Positions 9,860-18,200 of a stretch of DNA of 64,000 nucleotides are shown piece after piece. Each line of letters starts with the position of its first letter. Position 1 is the first letter of the stretch. The notes beneath the pieces are model-generated. The model had not been told where the DNA came from and did not search any database. It saw nothing but the letters and a program-made list of their open reading frames with translations. Position numbers and translations under genes: made by a program. Origin of the DNA: an uncultured Woeseia sp. (GTDB lineage: Bacteria; Pseudomonadota; Gammaproteobacteria; Steroidobacterales; Woeseiaceae); assembly GCA_913031125.1 (NCBI GenBank), contig CAJWFK010000007.1, positions 34,094 to 98,093 of the forward strand, in the 5' to 3' direction.

Positions 9860-9866
9860 TATTCCT

Positions 9867-10184
9867 ATGCTTCGCCCGATAATTCATATAATCCTGCACT
9901 TTGCGGCGCCAGCGGTAATTGCGCGAATTGCTTACCCAAATAACTTCGCCAGGGCGTGGCTGATTATGGCGGCAACCATGCTGGTTGACCTGGATCACTT
10001 GATTGCCGATCCCATATATGATGCAGGGCGCTGCAGTATAGGTTTTCATCCATTGCATCAGTACCCGATGATTGGAATATATGCTTTGCTATTGTTGGTG
10101 CCTAAGTTACGCTTGATAGGTATCGGCCTGTTACTGCACATGTTTCTGGATGTGACAGACTGTTTCTGGATGGGTTGGCCTTGA
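9867..10184 (+). CDS. DUF6122 family small membrane protein
   Basis: A 105-residue protein with about three hydrophobic helices and conserved polar motifs: LVDLDHL in the middle, RCSIGFHPLHQYP, and a C-terminal LLLHMFLDVTDC. The repeated His and Asp residues in or near membrane helices resemble the YdjM-type membrane hydrolase group and the DUF6122 family as I remember it. Function unknown. Start is ATG, 7 bases after the DUF885 stop. Confidence 0.75.
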   Translation: MLRPIIHIILHFAAPAVIARIAYPNNFARAWLIMAATMLVDLDHLIADPIYDAGRCSIGFHPLHQYPMIGIYALLLLVPKLRLIGIGLLLHMFLDVTDCFWMGWP

Positions 10185-10215
10185 GTCATAAGACATATGA
10201 AAGGATGAATTTGAA

Positions 10216-10704
10216 ATGATGGGAAGAAAAACTCTGGTACCTGATGACTTTGAAGTACCGGCCGTACTGGAAACAGATAAGTTCAGGTTACGTATGCTGA
10301 CGGTTAACGACCTCATCAAGGACTATGATGCGGTCATGACCAGCTCCGATCATCTGCAGGCCACCTACAGCCAGCAGGGCGGTTGGCCAGTCGGTTTAAC
10401 GCTTGAAGAAGATCTGATTGACCTCGGTTGGCACCAGCGAGAATTTACACTACGTTATTCTTTTGCATATACCGTGATGTCGCTCGATGAATCGATGTGC
10501 CTGGGATGTATGTACATCAATCCGAGTGAAAAACCGGATTATGATGCCCGAATTACGATGTGGATTCGCGCCTCGCATTTGGACCTGGATGATGAGCTAT
10601 ATCACTCGGTTGCAACGTGGATCGACTCCGTGTGGCCTTTTGAGCGACCGGGCTATCCAGGGCGTGCTATTTCCTTTGAAGAATGGAGCAACCTTCCCGA
10701 ATAA
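10216..10704 (+). CDS. Small protein of GNAT-acyltransferase type (uncertain)
   Basis: A 162-residue soluble protein. The N-terminal segment FRLRMLTVNDLIKDYDAV and the central LGCMYINPS / ARITMWIRASH strands resemble a degenerate GNAT fold, but the acetyl-CoA loop (Q/RxxGxG/A) is not evident. It could also be an unrelated hypothetical. Start is the ATG at 10216; a second ATG follows immediately. It precedes the dioxygenase gene by 55 bases, with an imperfect hairpin between them. Confidence 0.6.
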   Translation: MMGRKTLVPDDFEVPAVLETDKFRLRMLTVNDLIKDYDAVMTSSDHLQATYSQQGGWPVGLTLEEDLIDLGWHQREFTLRYSFAYTVMSLDESMCLGCMYINPSEKPDYDARITMWIRASHLDLDDELYHSVATWIDSVWPFERPGYPGRAISFEEWSNLPE

Positions 10705-10759
10705 AATAAAAGGGTGCTCTGAGATACCCCTTTAGTTTCACGCGAGGAATAAACATACA

Positions 10760-11557
10760 GTGCAGGTATCGGATCAACAGGTTAAAATTTTTCACGCTGA
10801 TGGTGCGGTATTGATCAAAGGACTTCTCTCTGAGTGGATCGAAGTAATTCGTGACGGTATTGAGAGGAACATTTTTTCCCCGGGGCCTTATGCAGCTGAC
10901 TACTTAAAGCCGGGTGAGCCTGGACGATTCTTTGATGATTACTGTAACTGGAATCGAATTCCAGAGTTCCAGAGGGTTATATTTGAGTCCGAGATCGGCC
11001 GCATCGCTGCCGAATTGATGCGTTCCCGGTCTGCGCAAATGTTTCATGATCATGTGCTGGTGAAAGAACCGGGAACCGAGAAAGCGACTCCGTGGCACCA
11101 GGACTCGCCGTATTACTTTGTTGGTGGTAGCCAGACCGTGAGTTTCTGGTGTCCTATGGATCCTGTAAGGGACGCAACGTTGCGTTGCGTAGCAGGCTCG
11201 CATCTATGGGAGAAACTCGTGCTGCCGACTCGGTGGCTATCAGAAGAAAATTTTTATCCGGATGCAGATGCGTATCTGCCTGTTCCTGATCCGGATAACG
11301 AGTCCGATGGCTACCGTGTATTGGAATGGAAAATGGAGCCAGGGGATGCGGTAGCTTTCCATTTCAGGACATTGCATGGTGCGCGCGGTAATCATACGAC
11401 TGTGCGTCGTCGCGCCTTTAGCCTTCGGTTTGTAGGGGACGATGCTCATTATGTTGAGCGCTCGGGCCGCACATCACCGCCGTTTCCTGGTCATGATATG
11501 TCTGAAGGGGAACCTTTAAGGGAAGACTGGTTTCCGATTATTTTCACGAGTGATTGA
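10760..11557 (+). CDS. Phytanoyl-CoA dioxygenase (PhyH) family Fe(II)/2-oxoglutarate oxygenase
   Basis: Cytoplasmic oxygenase of 265 residues, usual PhyH size. The iron facial triad is visible: H113 and D115 in TPWHQDSPYY, and distal H206 in RTLHGARGN, followed by an Arg-rich strand that would bind 2-oxoglutarate. The start is GTG. The next gene, an acyl-CoA ligase, begins at or just after its stop, and a thiolase follows, so its substrate is probably an acyl chain or acyl-CoA. The exact substrate is not readable. Confidence 0.9.
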   Translation: MQVSDQQVKIFHADGAVLIKGLLSEWIEVIRDGIERNIFSPGPYAADYLKPGEPGRFFDDYCNWNRIPEFQRVIFESEIGRIAAELMRSRSAQMFHDHVLVKEPGTEKATPWHQDSPYYFVGGSQTVSFWCPMDPVRDATLRCVAGSHLWEKLVLPTRWLSEENFYPDADAYLPVPDPDNESDGYRVLEWKMEPGDAVAFHFRTLHGARGNHTTVRRRAFSLRFVGDDAHYVERSGRTSPPFPGHDMSEGEPLREDWFPIIFTSD

Positions 11558-11559
11558 TT

Positions 11560-13137
11560 GTGGATCTTGCGTATAAAACCGCATTTGGTCGGTTAAGTGT
11601 GCTGCATATGTTGGATGCTGCTGCCCAGGCTTGTCCCGATCGCATAGCTCTTATTGACGATGATATGCGGGTCTCATATCGAGATTATGTGAGCTCCGTT
11701 AATGCTTTTTCCCAACGCTTGTCTTCGCAGGGTGTAGCAGGGCACCGGGTTATCCTTTTGTGTGAGAACTCTGTTGATTTTGCGATTGCCTTATACGGTA
11801 TTTATGCGGCTGGCGGACAGGCAGTGCCAATAAGCCCCGCATTCACGGCGCATGAACTGGAAACAATCATTGCCGACTGCTCGCCGGTAGTGTGTATTGC
11901 CGACAGTGATACAGCAGTCGGAAAACTTAAAAGCGCACGCTCAAATGTGACTGGTGAGTTGTTGATCCAGAAGACCGGATCAGGGAGTGCTTCTTTGGTT
12001 GAGAACGCGGACACCAATGGGCCGGGAGGCCTGCGGGAAATCTATCTTCCTGAATCGGATCGGCTGGCTAACCTTTTGTACACCGGCGGCACTACCGGGC
12101 GTCCTAAAGGAGTCAACCAGACGCACGAAGAGTTATCGATTAACTTGGAGCAAAGACAGGCGCTCGTTCCGCTGGAGATGGAAAATGAACGAATCCTCTG
12201 TTTTATGCCAATGTACCATTCGTTTGCCATGTCTCTGTGTGTTCAGGGCGCAGTGCAAACACGTAATACATTGATTATAAAAAACAAATTTCATCCGATT
12301 TCAATTCTGGAGTCACTTGAAAAGGATCAGGTTACCTGTTTGCCTGCAGGTCCCACTGCACTGATCAGTTTATTGGGTTATGAAGGATTTGAGGAGCACG
12401 ACCTGTCCCATCTTAAATTGGTTATTTCCGGGTCTGCAGCATTACCGCTTGAAACGCTGGAGGCATGGGAGCGGATGACCGACAGCATAATTTGTGAAGG
12501 TTACGGGCAAACAGAAGCGGGCCCGGTGCTGACATTTAATCCTCGGGATGGCGAGAGAAAGGCGGGCACGGTCGGTATTGTTGTACCGGAGACAGAGTTA
12601 CGCATTGTCGATGTGGATACTGCCGAGCCTTTGGAGGAGACAGGCGTAGCAGGTGAGATTTGCGCTAAGGGACCCCAGATAATGCAAAATTATCATAACA
12701 GGCCTGAGGAAAATGCTGAGGCATTGCGTGATGGCTGGCTTTTTACGGGGGATGTCGGATTTTTTGATGCAGATGGTTATCTGACGATATGTGATCGGAA
12801 AAAGGATATGGTTATTGTCAGTGGCTACAACGTGTACCCACGTGAAATAAATGAAATTCTTTTACAGCACCCTCAAGTTGTGGAAGCTGCAACCATTGGT
12901 GTGCCAGATGTGTATCGTGGTGAATTGATTCAGTCATTCGTAATAATTAATGATAATAAATATTGTAAAAACAATGATATAAAAGAGTTTTGTAAAAACT
13001 TTCTAATTTTTTACAAAATCCCGGCTGAAATACATATTGTCACTTCATTGCCAAAAACAAGTGTCGGAAAAATTAACTTGGTAGAGCTAAGGCGAATCCT
13101 GGACGAAAAGGCAGTGGAAGCAGGGGCTGAGAACTGA
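11560..13137 (+). CDS. AMP-forming acyl-CoA ligase
   Basis: ANL-superfamily enzyme of about 525 residues that activates a carboxylic acid to acyl-AMP and then acyl-CoA. The P-loop TGGTTGRPKG is at 175-184, GYGQTE follows in the middle, then FTGDVGFFD, and the C-terminal lysine motif is in LPKTSVGKI. GTG at 11560 is preferred over TTG at 11554 for better spacing from upstream GAG; the TTG would overlap the previous stop. A short stretch near the C-terminus (about 12940-13020) is far more AT-rich than the rest of the gene, yet the frame and motifs stay intact. It links the dioxygenase to the thiolase. Confidence 0.92.
   Translation: MDLAYKTAFGRLSVLHMLDAAAQACPDRIALIDDDMRVSYRDYVSSVNAFSQRLSSQGVAGHRVILLCENSVDFAIALYGIYAAGGQAVPISPAFTAHELETIIADCSPVVCIADSDTAVGKLKSARSNVTGELLIQKTGSGSASLVENADTNGPGGLREIYLPESDRLANLLYTGGTTGRPKGVNQTHEELSINLEQRQALVPLEMENERILCFMPMYHSFAMSLCVQGAVQTRNTLIIKNKFHPISILESLEKDQVTCLPAGPTALISLLGYEGFEEHDLSHLKLVISGSAALPLETLEAWERMTDSIICEGYGQTEAGPVLTFNPRDGERKAGTVGIVVPETELRIVDVDTAEPLEETGVAGEICAKGPQIMQNYHNRPEENAEALRDGWLFTGDVGFFDADGYLTICDRKKDMVIVSGYNVYPREINEILLQHPQVVEAATIGVPDVYRGELIQSFVIINDNKYCKNNDIKEFCKNFLIFYKIPAEIHIVTSLPKTSVGKINLVELRRILDEKAVEAGAEN
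12988..13018. repeat. Perfect 11-bp inverted repeat inside the ligase gene
   Basis: TTTTGTAAAAA at 12988-12998 is mirrored by TTTTTACAAAA at 13008-13018 with a 9-base loop. A direct copy of TTGTAAAAAC also occurs at 12963-12972 and 12990-12999. All lie within the unusually AT-rich segment coding for the start of the C-terminal domain. Confidence 0.8.
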
Positions 13138-13206
13138 CAGTTTGATATTCAGATTACTTTATTCGTTTGTTTTCCAGATACCCAAAAAATCAGGTACGCT
13201 AATTAC

Positions 13207-14415
13207 ATGATTGAAAATGTATATCTCCCTTACAGAGCTTATTGGTGCACACCCTTTTCAAGATGGCAGGGGTCTCTAGCACATTTGCATAGTGTCCGGC
13301 TGGCTGCACATGTGACTCAGCAGGCTCTGGGCGCACGTGAGATGGATCCTGAGAATTTTGATTATGGTGTATTGGGATTGACTATCCCGCAGCAGAATTC
13401 ATTCTATGGATTACCCTGGATGGCCGGATTGCTAGGTGCTGCTCAGATTAGCGGGCCAACGATTGGCCAGGCCTGCGCAACCAGTGCCAGGGTCATGGCT
13501 TGTGCAGCCGATGAGGTAGAGATGGGCCGCAGTAGCTGTGTATTAGCTGTTACAACTGACCGCACCTCTAACGGGCCCCATATCTATTATCCTGCTCCGG
13601 AGGCTCCCGGTGGGACAGGTGCACATGAGAATTGGGTGCTGGATAACTTTTCACATGATCCTCTCGCTAAATGCGACATGCTGCAGACTGCTGAAAATTG
13701 TGCAGAACGTTGGCAGGTATCCCGTGAGGAACAAAATGCGCTTGTACTGAGACGTTATGAGCAGTACGAGGATGCCTTGGTCATCGGTGAAGATGGGTGT
13801 TTCCAGGACAGGTATATGCTCAGGCCGTTGGATATTCCTGATGCGAGGTTTCAGAAAACGATAGGTTCTTTAGAAGGTGACGAGGGGATCTACCCAACGA
13901 CCCAGGAAGGCCTTGATAAGCTCAAGCCGGTTAGGGAAAGCGGCACGGTCACTTATGGCACTCAAACACATCCGGCTGATGGTTGTGCAGGTATGGTGAT
14001 TACAGACTGCGATAAAGCGCAGGAGTTGTCTCAGGACGCCGGAATAAAAATACGACTAATGAGCATTGGCCAGTCCCGTGTGGAGCTGACATTCATGCCG
14101 TCAGCACCTATAAAAGCGGCAGCGGACGCCTTATCCGCAGCCAATATCACTATTAGGGATGTTGTGGCAATAAAATCCCATAATCCTTTTGCAGTGAACG
14201 ATATTATTTTTGCCCGGGAAACAGGAGCAGACCTAGAGACAATGAATAACTTCGGTTGCTCGCTAATTTGGGGGCATCCGCAGGGGCCGACGGGTATGCG
14301 AGCGATTATCGAACTTATCGAAGAATTAGTAATGAAAGGTGGCGGCTACGGTCTGTTTCATGGATGTGCTGCGGGGGACACCGCAATGGCAGTGGTCATA
14401 AAAGTCGGCGAGTAA
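13207..14415 (+). CDS. Thiolase-family acyl-CoA acetyltransferase
   Basis: Thiolase-fold protein of 402 residues. The nucleophilic cysteine is C90 in GQACATSARV; the histidine motif appears as KSHNPF; the second cysteine is C387 in HGCAAGD, replacing the usual CIGGG(Q/M)G. The altered third motif places it with atypical thiolases rather than standard acetyl-CoA acetyltransferases. It follows the acyl-CoA ligase by 69 bases, so a role in cleaving or condensing the acyl-CoA made there is reasonable but unproven. Confidence 0.85.
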   Translation: MIENVYLPYRAYWCTPFSRWQGSLAHLHSVRLAAHVTQQALGAREMDPENFDYGVLGLTIPQQNSFYGLPWMAGLLGAAQISGPTIGQACATSARVMACAADEVEMGRSSCVLAVTTDRTSNGPHIYYPAPEAPGGTGAHENWVLDNFSHDPLAKCDMLQTAENCAERWQVSREEQNALVLRRYEQYEDALVIGEDGCFQDRYMLRPLDIPDARFQKTIGSLEGDEGIYPTTQEGLDKLKPVRESGTVTYGTQTHPADGCAGMVITDCDKAQELSQDAGIKIRLMSIGQSRVELTFMPSAPIKAAADALSAANITIRDVVAIKSHNPFAVNDIIFARETGADLETMNNFGCSLIWGHPQGPTGMRAIIELIEELVMKGGGYGLFHGCAAGDTAMAVVIKVGE

Positions 14416-14425
14416 TTCGCAGCAA

Positions 14426-14755
14426 CTACTTTCCGTAGATATCCTCAATTCTGCATATTCTGATTTGCCAGTCTTCCAGCCACGTTGATCTAGCCTTGGT
14501 TTTTGCGACGATGTGATCGCCGTTACGGCGCCAGGTTTTGATTGCTTCGAGATTCTCATAATAGGCAATCGATATTTTAAAATTGCCGACTGATGCGGTT
14601 TCAAGGCCCAGGTACCCCGGTACATTCTGTGCCTCATCGTAGAGTTTGGCTAAAACAGCTTCATGTCCTTCTTCATCAATACCGCTGCTGATGGAAGGGA
14701 AAATTACCGCGTAGCTCCCCACTGGCAAATCTTTAATAATGGTCGACATAGACAA
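14426..14755 (-). CDS. Antibiotic-biosynthesis-monooxygenase (ABM) fold protein
   Basis: A 109-residue protein of dimeric alpha/beta-barrel type. The strand SYAVIFPSIS, helix HEAVLAKLYDEA, the PGYLGLETA turn, and the late SIAYYENLEAIKTWRRNGDHIVAK segment match the ABM/YhgC layout. Such proteins may be haem-degrading, quinol-oxidising or non-catalytic. It is the last gene of a minus-strand group with the cupin and CocE genes, and converges on the thiolase with a 10-base gap. Confidence 0.8.
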   Translation of the reverse strand: MSMSTIIKDLPVGSYAVIFPSISSGIDEEGHEAVLAKLYDEAQNVPGYLGLETASVGNFKISIAYYENLEAIKTWRRNGDHIVAKTKARSTWLEDWQIRICRIEDIYGK

Positions 14756-14777
14756 AAATTATAGCAGCACGGGTAGT

Positions 14778-16067
14778 TTATCCGGACTCTTCGGACGATT
14801 TTGGTGGCAGGACTGCAAAGGGTTTTATGTCTTTGGCTGATTTGACTAGATCAGGATTCATCAATGTAGCACCCTGGCTAAAAACTTCTTGCGCATTATC
14901 GCCTTCAAGCCACCGAGCCCATACAACTTTCAACGATTGCGTTTTATGCGTATTCACAAAGCCGTGAACATCATAGGGCTGGTGCCGGATTAATGAGCCT
15001 TTCTTGACCTTCCTGCTTTTGTCATTTACGTACCAGTTAGCTTCACCCTCTACAACAAAATAAAATTCGTTGGACGGACGGCGCTGTGCTGGATAGGTTG
15101 CCCCAGGGAGCAGGTCGAGCGTCCCAAAATACAAACTTTCCGCTTCAAGGTTACCGACGGCATATCTTTTGGGGGTTACCAGTTCCCGGTACCAGTACAT
15201 TGAGGTCTCATCAGCTAAATTATTTTTTGCCTTGCCCCGGTACCACTCCGGGTAATGCTCATCGGACTGTTTTCTAGCGTCTTTTTCGTTGAAGAATGCA
15301 GTAGTTCCTTCCGGCCGGCCGTAGATAGGATATGGGCCCGGGTAATTTTGGGGACATTTCTGGTCTCGGGGACAGGGCCTCGGAAGAGGCACAGCGTAGG
15401 GCTTTATTGTATTAATGTTTTCAGTTAGCTCGGGATTGGTAAAACGGGCACCATGCTCAAACATATCTAGTGTGTCTTCACCCTCGAGCCACCAGAGCCA
15501 CACGAGCTGTAGGGTATCTTCTATATTCGTATTTACCCAGCCATGCGCATCAAAAGAACGATGTCGAATCACTGAGCCTGCGGTGACGTGTTGTTTTTCG
15601 TCATTCACGTACCAATCGGCCTCACCATTTAAAACGAAATACAATTCATTGGCAGGGTGATTATGTGCTGGGTATGTTACGCCGGGCCTTAGCTCTAAAA
15701 GTCCGAAATAAAGATTTTCCGCTTCTGGATTTTTAGCCACATTTTGTTTTGGTGTGATTAACGAGTTGTGCCAATACAGGGCATGTTTGTCGGCCAAACC
15801 ATTTGCTCCATACCCTCTAAACCATTCCGGATAGCTAGCGGTGGCTTTTTTTGGAGCATCGCCTGCTTCAAAAAAAATAGTGTTGTCTTCAGTATTAGTA
15901 CTCAAGGGATATTCGTCTGTGGATTGTTGCGCCACTCTCTCATCGGTGCGGTTATTTTGTGATTTTTCTGCCAGGGCACTACTTCCTATCAACACGAGCA
16001 ATATGAAAATAAAACTACCGAGGGCCCTACATGTTTTACCCAATTCCATGGCTCTATGTTGTTGCAC
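14778..16067 (-). CDS. Exported tandem-cupin protein
   Basis: A 429-residue protein with a signal peptide (hydrophobic core 18-33, ending SALA) and two homologous cupin domains, about 70-215 and 260-410. Domain 1 has a full metal set: H135, H137, E141, with later histidines at 169 and 175. In domain 2 the HxH is replaced by Q328 and R330, while the glutamate (E334) and late histidines remain. So one site is probably catalytic and one is degenerate. The HPANELYFVLNG signature resembles cupin-type DMSP lyases, but that activity is only a possibility. A shorter start at Met7 is also possible. The gene sits 19 bases downstream of the CocE-type hydrolase. Confidence 0.85.
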   Translation of the reverse strand: MQQHRAMELGKTCRALGSFIFILLVLIGSSALAEKSQNNRTDERVAQQSTDEYPLSTNTEDNTIFFEAGDAPKKATASYPEWFRGYGANGLADKHALYWHNSLITPKQNVAKNPEAENLYFGLLELRPGVTYPAHNHPANELYFVLNGEADWYVNDEKQHVTAGSVIRHRSFDAHGWVNTNIEDTLQLVWLWWLEGEDTLDMFEHGARFTNPELTENINTIKPYAVPLPRPCPRDQKCPQNYPGPYPIYGRPEGTTAFFNEKDARKQSDEHYPEWYRGKAKNNLADETSMYWYRELVTPKRYAVGNLEAESLYFGTLDLLPGATYPAQRRPSNEFYFVVEGEANWYVNDKSRKVKKGSLIRHQPYDVHGFVNTHKTQSLKVVWARWLEGDNAQEVFSQGATLMNPDLVKSAKDIKPFAVLPPKSSEESG

Positions 16068-16086
16068 CAGGTTTGCTGTTCACGGA

Positions 16087-18156
16087 TTACTGAAAATCTC
16101 GCGGGATTGATTCCTCCCATGTTTTTTCCTTGAAGAGTTCTCCATCAATCATCACCCAGCGCTGAAATTTCAAATAGAAGTTATTTTCATCACTTTTGAA
16201 ATCTACTGTTTGTTCAAATTCCAGAGTCCGATCCTCTAACTCTTCCGTGACTTTGTAACGACCGACTACGGAAGTATGGGCGGGATTGGCATCTGATGTC
16301 CGGTGCTCGATTTCTTCTTCGAATCGTGCGATCCCCCACGGGTATTGGGTCGCCCCGGTATTTGTGGCAAGGCCGAAAGCCTCACCGGTCTCGGGGTCAT
16401 GCTCAATTTTGGTAATTGCCGCATAGCCAGTTGAATTGCCGGCATCCAGTGTTTTATAACCAGAAACCTGTGGGCCGGGCTGTGGTGTCTCGAACTTAGG
16501 CGTCCGGTTTATACCAGCCGGTATTACCGGTAGTTCGATCAATGCACCTCTTTCTCCCCCAATGGTGAGCGTTGAGCTAAAGGGCAGGGAGGAGGGCCAT
16601 AGCATTGGCCACTGTGCATTGCTTATGGCGACACGAACCTTATGGCCTTCCGGGAACACCCACGAAGTAAAGTGAAGTTCAATATTGAGAGGAAACTCCT
16701 CGCCTGGTACAACGTCCTCCGGTTCGCGAGCTGAATTGCGATGGGTACCGTTAAAGCCGGCACCGGCAACCTGTGTCACTTGTCCATCGGGAGCTACGTC
16801 TGAGATTCTTACAACCCAGTTGGCTCGAGGCGCATCGGCAGAAACAGACAGACGGGCGATGGGTCTGCCAAGAATTTCCATTGGCTCAGCTAGCACTTCA
16901 CTGTCATAAACCAGGCTCAAATCATCCATTGGTCGCTGATCCGGAATTAGGCTGCCCCACCACATGGTTGGTCCCCCGCCTTCCAAGCCCATCGAGGGCT
17001 TGTAAGTGCTGGCATGCACCGCTTCCTCAGGCGGTGCATCAGTGGACAGGCTATGGTCATCATGCAGGAACCAGTGTTCATGTTTTGTTCGCTGGATAGG
17101 CCAGCCATCTTCAAGCCGCCAGCGGCCCGGAATGACTTCCAGGGTAGGATCGGGCGGATGGTAGTCGCGTATAAAAACCGCGAAGTCGGGTTCATCCAAT
17201 ATCCCAGTATCTTCTCCTTTGAGCCACTGATCAAACCAGCGAACAGCTTCATGACGCCATTCCATCCTCGGTTCGAGAAATGCATTATGGGGGTAATCGT
17301 GATCCCATGGGCCGATCAATGCCTTAACAGGACCCGCAACATTCTCAAGCATTCTCGGCAGACTGTTTCGATAGGCGTCATACCACCCGCCAATGTGGTA
17401 ACCGGGGACTTTAATTTTTTCATATTGACCGCGGGCCGATGCGCGGTCCCAGAATGGCCCGTCACGTTGTTCGTGCATGTACGTATAGACACTTGGTTTA
17501 ATATTAAATCTATTTTTTATCCAGTCCTCATCAAGGACAAAATCAGGAGCACCAGGCAATGAATTGTAGAGATCATGGCTCATCATCCACGAGTCCGTAT
17601 GCATGATTCCGTCCATATAATGCACATCTTCCTGGTATAAGTATTCTGTCGACATTACCGCGACGAATGCTTTTAACGCAGGCGGATTCCGCATAGCCAT
17701 TTGAATTGAATTGAATCCACCCCAGCTGATGCCGAACATGCCTACACTGCCAGTGGACCATTCCTGTTCGGATAACCATTCGATGACTTTTTCACCATCA
17801 TCCAGTTCAATATCAGAGTACTCGTAAGGGATAGTGACCCCCTCACTATTTCCGGTACCCCGCATATCCACCCGAGCAACAATATAGCCATGCTTTAAAA
17901 AGTAAGAATAGAGTGAAAAATTGCGGCCCCGGGATTCATCTTTGCGATAAGGCAGATATTCTAGGAGGACTGGGAATCGTTCATTCTCATGACTTCCATC
18001 GGGCCAGTATATATCTGCTGCAAGTCTTATACCGTCGGGCATTGCGATCCAAACTTCAGTCATTTTGGATGGATATTTTTTGTCTGCGGAGCACGCTGCC
18101 AGCAGCGTGGTTATAAATGCTATGACTAGATACTGAGTACTCTTCAAAGATCGCAT
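16087..18156 (-). CDS. CocE/NonD family hydrolase, lipoprotein
   Basis: X-Pro dipeptidyl-peptidase / cocaine-esterase-like serine hydrolase of 689 residues. Lipobox LAAC gives an acylated Cys at 22. The oxyanion region RVDMRGTGNSEG precedes the nucleophile S144 in GISWGG. The C-terminal third has the jelly-roll features of the family (SVSADAPRANW, LHFTSWVFPEGHKVRVAISNA). Likely an envelope-bound acylase, peptidase or esterase; the substrate is unknown. First gene of a minus-strand group with the tandem cupin and the ABM protein. Confidence 0.9.
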   Translation of the reverse strand: MRSLKSTQYLVIAFITTLLAACSADKKYPSKMTEVWIAMPDGIRLAADIYWPDGSHENERFPVLLEYLPYRKDESRGRNFSLYSYFLKHGYIVARVDMRGTGNSEGVTIPYEYSDIELDDGEKVIEWLSEQEWSTGSVGMFGISWGGFNSIQMAMRNPPALKAFVAVMSTEYLYQEDVHYMDGIMHTDSWMMSHDLYNSLPGAPDFVLDEDWIKNRFNIKPSVYTYMHEQRDGPFWDRASARGQYEKIKVPGYHIGGWYDAYRNSLPRMLENVAGPVKALIGPWDHDYPHNAFLEPRMEWRHEAVRWFDQWLKGEDTGILDEPDFAVFIRDYHPPDPTLEVIPGRWRLEDGWPIQRTKHEHWFLHDDHSLSTDAPPEEAVHASTYKPSMGLEGGGPTMWWGSLIPDQRPMDDLSLVYDSEVLAEPMEILGRPIARLSVSADAPRANWVVRISDVAPDGQVTQVAGAGFNGTHRNSAREPEDVVPGEEFPLNIELHFTSWVFPEGHKVRVAISNAQWPMLWPSSLPFSSTLTIGGERGALIELPVIPAGINRTPKFETPQPGPQVSGYKTLDAGNSTGYAAITKIEHDPETGEAFGLATNTGATQYPWGIARFEEEIEHRTSDANPAHTSVVGRYKVTEELEDRTLEFEQTVDFKSDENNFYLKFQRWVMIDGELFKEKTWEESIPRDFQ

Positions 18157-18200
18157 CCTTTTTTATATCCTTGTTGTGTAAATTGACACTTGATCATAGA

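Noticed and set aside
10708..10733. Terminator between the GNAT-like and PhyH genes
   Set aside because: AAAGGGT / ACCCCTTT pairs only with a bulge and no T-tract follows.
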